Origin: Pseudomonadota bacterium
Lineage (GTDB): Bacteria > Pseudomonadota > Alphaproteobacteria > Sphingomonadales > Sphingomonadaceae
NCBI GenBank assembly: GCA_021849075.1
Contig: JAJZTH010000001.1
Location: forward strand, 62,001 to 126,000
Direction: 5' to 3'
Length of the DNA: 64,000 nucleotides
Shown: piece by piece, positions 60,002-64,000 of the stretch
Layout: every line of letters starts with the position of its first letter
Position numbering within the stretch: position 1 is the stretch's first letter
Notes under the pieces: generated by a model
What the model saw: the letters and a program-made list of their open reading frames with translations, nothing else
Databases searched by the model: none
What the model was told of the DNA's origin: nothing
Translations under genes and position numbers: made by a program

Positions 60002-61774
60002 CTATAGAAACGGCCGGATCGCGCTCAGAAAAGCATCGCCATAGGCGTCCAGCTTCTTCTGGCCGATCCCGCTGATATGACTCATCTCGCGGATGCTGGA
60101 CGGGCGCTGTTCGGCCATTTCCCGCAGCGTCGAATCATGGAAGATGACATAGGGCGGCACCCCCTGATCCTGCGCCAGTTCGCGGCGACAGGCCCGTAGC
60201 GCATCGAACAGCGGATCTCCGACCGGATTGGCGTCCGCGCCATTACGGGCGCTGCGCTTGCGCCGCTCCCGCTTGGGCGGCATCAGGATGCGCACCTCTT
60301 CCTCGCCGCGCAGGATCGGCCGGGCGTTCGGCCCCAGCATCAACCCGCCATGCTCCGTCGTCTCCAGCGCATCGCGCACCAGCAGCGCGCGCGACACCGG
60401 CCGCAACAGCCCCGTCTCCTCCCCGTCGACAATGCCATAGACCGAAATCTTGTCATGGCCGCGCTCGCGAATCTTGTCGGTCGTCGCCCCGCTCAGCACC
60501 TGCTCGATATGCCCTGCGCCAAAACTCTGCCCGGTGCGATAGACCGCCGACAGATATTTGCGCGCCGTCTCGGTCGCATCGACGCTGGCCGGCGGGGTCA
60601 GGCAATTATCGCAATTGCCACAGGTCGGCGCAGGGTCTTCGCCAAAATGCCGCAGCAATATCGCCCGCCTGCACGTTGCCGTCTCCACCAGCGCGCCCAG
60701 CGCCGATATGCGCGCCCGCTCGCCCTGCTGCCGCGCCGGCTCCAGTTCGGCGATGCGCATCCGCGCGCGGGCGAAATCCTCCGCCCCCCAGAACAGATGC
60801 GCGACCGCCGGTTCGCCATCGCGCCCCGCCCGGCCCGATTCCTGATAATAGCCCTCGATCGACTTGGGCAGGCCGGCATGGGCGACGAAGCGCACGTCCG
60901 GCTTGTCGATCCCCATGCCAAAGGCGACGGTGGCCACCATCACCATATCTTCGCTGGCGATGAAGGCGGCCTGATTGCGCGCACGCACCGCCGGGTCCAT
61001 CCCGGCATGATAGGCCAGCACCGGCCGCCCGCCCCGCCCCAGCGTCTCCGCCAGCTTCTCGGTCGCCGCGCGGGTCTGGGCATAGACCACGCCCGGTCCC
61101 TTCTCGCTCAACATCAGATCGGCCAATTGCCGCGTCAGCCCGTCGCGCGGATGCACCGCATAGCGAATATTGGGCCGGTCGAATCCCGATATGATCAGCC
61201 CATCATCGGGTATGCCCAGCTGGACAAGGATGTCCTTGCGCGTATGCGCGTCCGCCGTCGCGGTCAGCGCCAGCCGCGGCACATCGGGAAATTCGTCCAG
61301 CAACGGCCGCAACAGCCGATAGTCGGGGCGGAAATCATGCCCCCATTCGGACACGCAATGCGCTTCGTCGATCGCGAACAGCGCGACCTTCGTCGATCGC
61401 AACAGGTTGCGGAAATTTTCCTGACTGGCCCGTTCCGGCGCGACATAGAGCAGGTCCAGGTCGCCATTGCGCAACCGGTCCTGCGTCTCGCGCCAGTCCG
61501 CGTCCACGCTGGTCAGGCTGGCCGCGCGCAACCCCACCGCATTGGCCGCGCGCAACTGGTCATGCATCAGCGCGATCAGCGGCGACACGACCACGCAGCA
61601 GCCATCGAGCGCTGCGGCGGGCAATTGATAGCAAAGCGACTTGCCCGCGCCGGTCGGCATGATCGCCAGCGTCGGCTGCCCCGCCATGACGCGGCCCACC
61701 ACCTGCTGCTGCACCCCGCGAAAACGGGTGAAGCCGAAAATATCATGCAGAAGCGTGGGAATGTCGCGCGCCAT
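60002..61774 (-). CDS. recQ: ATP-dependent DNA helicase RecQ
   Basis: A 590-residue helicase. Walker A IMPTGAGKSLCYQLPA, DEAH box AIDEAHCVSEWGHDFRPDYR, motif VI YYQESGRAGRDGEP, the RecQ zinc-binding Cys in CRRAILLRHFGE and CGNCDNC, and a C-terminal HRDC domain are all present. It acts in recombination repair and replication-fork restart. The ATG at 61774 (MARDIPTLLH) suits homologues better than the upstream start. Confidence 0.96.
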   Translation of the reverse strand: MARDIPTLLHDIFGFTRFRGVQQQVVGRVMAGQPTLAIMPTGAGKSLCYQLPAAALDGCCVVVSPLIALMHDQLRAANAVGLRAASLTSVDADWRETQDRLRNGDLDLLYVAPERASQENFRNLLRSTKVALFAIDEAHCVSEWGHDFRPDYRLLRPLLDEFPDVPRLALTATADAHTRKDILVQLGIPDDGLIISGFDRPNIRYAVHPRDGLTRQLADLMLSEKGPGVVYAQTRAATEKLAETLGRGGRPVLAYHAGMDPAVRARNQAAFIASEDMVMVATVAFGMGIDKPDVRFVAHAGLPKSIEGYYQESGRAGRDGEPAVAHLFWGAEDFARARMRIAELEPARQQGERARISALGALVETATCRRAILLRHFGEDPAPTCGNCDNCLTPPASVDATETARKYLSAVYRTGQSFGAGHIEQVLSGATTDKIRERGHDKISVYGIVDGEETGLLRPVSRALLVRDALETTEHGGLMLGPNARPILRGEEEVRILMPPKRERRKRSARNGADANPVGDPLFDALRACRRELAQDQGVPPYVIFHDSTLREMAEQRPSSIREMSHISGIGQKKLDAYGDAFLSAIRPFL

Positions 61775-61869
61775 AGCAGGCGGCCTTAGCGACTGGAACA
61801 CGACGGGGCCAGCCCGTTACGCGATGAGGTGGATTGAGGAATGTCGGCTTGGGGTGGTTTCCTACCATA

Positions 61870-61992
61870 AGCCCCTCCCCTTCAGGGGAGGGGTTGGGGT
61901 GGGGAGCGTCGCGTCAGCGACGCTTTACACCGATAGATTGTAAGCTCGCTGCGCTCGCACCCACCCCACCCCCTCCCTTGAAAGGGAGGGGC
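61870..61992. repeat. Family C repeat, copy 3
   Basis: GCCCCTCCCCTTCAGGGGAG at the left and CCCTCCCTTGAAAGGGAGGG at the right, with GTTGGGGTGGGGAG and CACCCACCCCACCC as inner complementary arms. It lies in the 391-bp gap between recQ and the membrane protein at 62166; nothing else was recognised there. Confidence 0.85.
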
Positions 61993-62165
61993 TAATTATG
62001 TCTGCCTTTGGCCGTCAGCAGTCATCACCCTCTCGTCCTGCCCGGCCCGCCCCGTCATCCCGCGCGCGCCTGTCCTACACGCCGGCGTCCGGCTATGGCC
62101 TGACTTTCCATAGGTTATATGCGCGAAGTTAGAGAATTTTCGTCGAGGGGAACATGCAGGCAACC

Positions 62166-62486
62166 CTACCCCACCGGATCGAGCAGACACCCCCAGCCCG
62201 GCTTGAACCGCGCGGTGCGGCTGGCGATCAGGGGCACGCTGGCCTTCACGGCCCGCTCCTCGGGCAGGTCGGTCAGGCGGACCATCGCCATGCCCGGCTC
62301 CTTGTCGTCCTGACAACTGCCCATCGCCCGCCCCTCGACATAGCGGCAGGAACAGCCGATCCGCGCGCCATAGGCCGTGCCCAGCCGCGCCTGCGCGCTC
62401 AGCGACGTCCAGTGCCATGCCAGCACGCCCAGCAGCGCCAGCAACAACAGCGCCGCGCCAATCCACCATTTCCGCCGAACCGCCAT
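62166..62486 (-). CDS. Membrane-anchored protein with Cys-rich external part
   Basis: A 106-residue protein with one N-terminal membrane helix (WWIGAALLLLALLGVLAWHW) and a periplasmic part containing IGCSCRYVEGRAMGSCQDDK and a C-terminal Cys in PGWGCLLDP. The four Cys suggest disulfides. It is divergent from the serine hydrolase at 62524 and they share a 37-bp promoter region. The start MAVRRKWW at 62486 is chosen over the upstream ATG since it begins the membrane segment. I recognise no named family. Confidence 0.75.
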   Translation of the reverse strand: MAVRRKWWIGAALLLLALLGVLAWHWTSLSAQARLGTAYGARIGCSCRYVEGRAMGSCQDDKEPGMAMVRLTDLPEERAVKASVPLIASRTARFKPGWGCLLDPVG

Positions 62487-62523
62487 GGCTCTTTCCCACG
62501 CCTCCATGTAAGGGCGCCGGCTT

Positions 62524-63648
62524 ATGCAGATTGACAGCCGAATCGTAAAGCGCCTTGGCGCAGGCGCGGGTATCCTTGCGCTCGTGGTCGCGGGCGCACT
62601 GGCCGGCCGCGCGCAACAGACGCCCGATCCGGTCTACAATGTCGCATCGGACGCCATCGTCAGCGCCAGCGCGCTGCGCGGCGCGATCGACCCGCTGTTC
62701 GATGACAAGTCCATGGGCCAGACCCGCGCGCTGCTGGTGATGCGCGATGGCAAGGTGATTGCCGAACGCTATGCTCCCGGCTTTGGCCCGGACACGAAAT
62801 TGCTGTCCTGGTCGATGGCGAAGACGGTGACGTCGGTGCTGGTGGGCCTGATGGTGTCGGACGGGCGGCTGGCGCTGGATGCGCCGGTGCCGGTCGACGC
62901 CTGGCGGCAACCCGGCGATCCGCGCGGCCAGATTACCCTGCGGCAATTGCTGACCATGAGTTCGGGCCTCGACCATGTGGAGGATGGCGATCCCCTGCCC
63001 CATGGCGACACGGTGCGCATGCTGTTCACCGACGGCGCGCAGGATATGGCGGCCTATGCCGAATCCAAGCCGCTGGCGCAGGCGCCCGGCGCCGCCTTCG
63101 CCTATTCGACTGGCAGCAGCATGATCCTGTCGGACCTGATGACGCGGATGCTGACCAACAGCCCGCATCCCGATGTGCGCCGGCGCGCGATGCAGATGTT
63201 CATCGACGGGCGGCTGAAGGCGCCAGGCAACCTGCCAAGCCTGACGCCCGAATATGACGCCAACGGCACGATGATCGGCGGCAGCATCCTGCACATGACC
63301 GCGCGCGACTATGGCCGCTTCGGCGACCTCCTGCGCCGTCGGGGCCGTTCGCCCAGCGGCCATCAGATATTGCCGGAAAAATGGATCGACCTGATGACCA
63401 CCCCGTCGGCGCGCAACGCCGCCTATGGGCTGCATGTCTGGCTGAACCGCGACAGCAGTGAAAGCGCGCTGATGCCGGGGCAGGCCCCCGCCAGCCTGTT
63501 CGGCTGCGTCGGGCATAATGGCCAATATGTCCTGATTTCCCCGTCACAACGGCTGACCGTGGTGCGGATCGGCATGTCGCCCGACAAGGACCAGCGCCGC
63601 GCGGTGCGCGGGGCGCTGGCCAAGCTGATCGGCCTGTTTCCGGGTTAG
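62524..63648 (+). CDS. Exported serine hydrolase (beta-lactamase/class C fold)
   Basis: A 374-residue penicillin-binding-fold hydrolase. An N-terminal anchor or signal (LGAGAGILALVVAGALAGRA) is followed by S97-M-A-K100 in SWSMAKTVTSVLVG, Tyr in FAYSTGSSMILSDL as the second motif, and HNGQYVLI as the third motif (HxG). These are the S-x-x-K, Y-x-N-like and H/K-x-G sites of esterase or DD-peptidase type enzymes; Y-S-T instead of Y-x-N argues against true beta-lactamase. The substrate is unknown. Confidence 0.9.
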   Translation: MQIDSRIVKRLGAGAGILALVVAGALAGRAQQTPDPVYNVASDAIVSASALRGAIDPLFDDKSMGQTRALLVMRDGKVIAERYAPGFGPDTKLLSWSMAKTVTSVLVGLMVSDGRLALDAPVPVDAWRQPGDPRGQITLRQLLTMSSGLDHVEDGDPLPHGDTVRMLFTDGAQDMAAYAESKPLAQAPGAAFAYSTGSSMILSDLMTRMLTNSPHPDVRRRAMQMFIDGRLKAPGNLPSLTPEYDANGTMIGGSILHMTARDYGRFGDLLRRRGRSPSGHQILPEKWIDLMTTPSARNAAYGLHVWLNRDSSESALMPGQAPASLFGCVGHNGQYVLISPSQRLTVVRIGMSPDKDQRRAVRGALAKLIGLFPG

Positions 63649-63670
63649 ATCGCCCTCTCTATAGATATAA

Positions 63671-63757
63671 TCCGTTCGCCCTGAGCTTGTCGAAGGGCTG
63701 CACTTTTCCCAGCACCGCAAAGAAAAAACAGGGCTTCGACAGGCTCAGCCCGAACGG
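63671..63757. repeat. Family A palindromic repeat, copy 5
   Basis: TCCGTTCGCCCTGAGCTTGT on the left and CTTCGACAGGCTCAGCCCGA on the right, with CACTTTTCCCAGC in the centre. It lies between the convergent serine hydrolase and PhzF-like genes. Confidence 0.9.
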
Positions 63758-63779
63758 AAATTGGGTGATGCAAATCACT

Positions 63780-64000
63780 TCAGAGGAAAAACCGCCCTTC
63801 GATCACCGTGCGGCACGCACCGGTCAGGATCACTCGATCGCCGGCCAGCGTACAGCCCAGCCGCGCCCCGCGCGCGGACGCCTGCACCGCGCTGATCACC
63901 GTCCTGCCCAGCCGCTCCGCCCAATAGGGCGTCAGCAGGCAATGGGCCGATCCGGTCACGGGGTCTTCGTCGATCCCGCCGCCGGGCACGAAGACGCGGC
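63780..64000 (-). CDS. PhzF-like isomerase/epimerase family protein, C-terminal part
   Basis: The minus strand is open to the window edge, giving about 72 residues of the C-terminal part. The motif RVFVPGGGIDEDPVTGSAHC, containing the family signature DEDPVTGSAH, identifies a PhzF/YddE diaminopimelate-epimerase-like protein. The N-terminal half with the catalytic Glu lies outside the window. Most relatives outside phenazine clusters have no known substrate. Confidence 0.88.
   Translation of the reverse strand, partial: RVFVPGGGIDEDPVTGSAHCLLTPYWAERLGRTVISAVQASARGARLGCTLAGDRVILTGACRTVIEGRFFL

Noticed and set aside
62524-63648. Antibiotic-inactivating class C beta-lactamase
   Set aside because: The second motif is Y-S-T rather than Y-x-N, and the sequence reads as a general serine hydrolase.

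Overview
This window is a GC-rich chromosomal segment with the gene set of a sphingomonad (Sphingobium, Sphingomonas or Novosphingobium type; inferred from gene content, no database search was run). Supporting signs are two large TonB-dependent receptors, a carotenoid operon (crtY-crtI-crtB), an arabinan/L-arabinose oxidation cluster under a FadR-type GntR regulator, dense codirectional operons, and several families of palindromic intergenic repeats typical of this group.

Layout. 1-1119: minus-strand operon of a membrane-tethered LuxR-type HTH protein and two unknown proteins. 1330-8066: LLM-type flavin monooxygenase, a small protein, the ribosome-associated GTPase typA, a Tat-exported class V aminotransferase and a secreted S10 peptidase. 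8276-12686: acetate symporter actP with its DUF485 partner, then a telA/xpaC-like stress pair and a possible 50-residue membrane protein. 12727-30705: a carbohydrate island with a ROK sugar kinase, SMP-30 lactonase, mutarotase, FucP/GluP-type transporter, bestrophin, GntR/FadR regulator, AraD1/GguC-type enzyme, Gfo/Idh sugar dehydrogenase, a GH51 and two GH43 arabinan-degrading enzymes, a TonB receptor and a GH63-like hydrolase. Six copies of a TNGTCNGA motif lie at its promoters and gene junctions and are a candidate regulon operator. The enzymes fit extracellular or periplasmic arabinan cleavage, uptake of L-arabinose, and non-phosphorylating oxidation (dehydrogenase, lactonase, keto-deoxy-arabonate step). 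The arabonate dehydratase and semialdehyde dehydrogenase are not in this window.

30796-35351: a TetR regulator followed by a tryptophan-tryptophylquinone (TTQ) amine dehydrogenase cluster (mauB-E-D-A plus a monoheme cytochrome c) without mauG or amicyanin. The cytochrome gene runs directly into an aberrant tRNA-Leu-like element that lacks a normal anticodon loop, followed by a frameshifted protein phosphatase. 36085-45407: L,D-transpeptidase-like protein, small lipoprotein, second TonB receptor, TPR-sulfotransferase, lptB and rpoN. 45649-53142: small Cys-rich secreted protein, D-amino-acid transaminase, a two-part winged-helix regulator, tRNA-Val, zf-CHCC protein, tldD, DUF924, and glnK-amtB preceded by a textbook sigma-54 promoter, so rpoN and one probable target share the window. 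53585-57852: carotenoid operon with a LOG-family gene inserted, where crtB appears to start inside an intergenic repeat. 57930-64000: dmeR-dmeF metal efflux, a rhodanese/phosphatase-like protein, recQ, a membrane protein, a serine hydrolase and a truncated PhzF-like gene.

Three repeat families fill many of the gaps: A (GTTCG..CTGAGCCTGTCGAAG arms; five clear copies plus two diverged), B (long GCACCGGCCC... hairpin followed by an AAAATGCGC hairpin; two copies) and C (CCCTCCCGC..GCGGGAGGG arms; two clear copies and one related). No IS element, prophage, CRISPR array or rRNA was seen. The least explained items are the anticodon-loop-less tRNA-like element, the TTQ cluster without mauG, and the repeat-derived crtB start.
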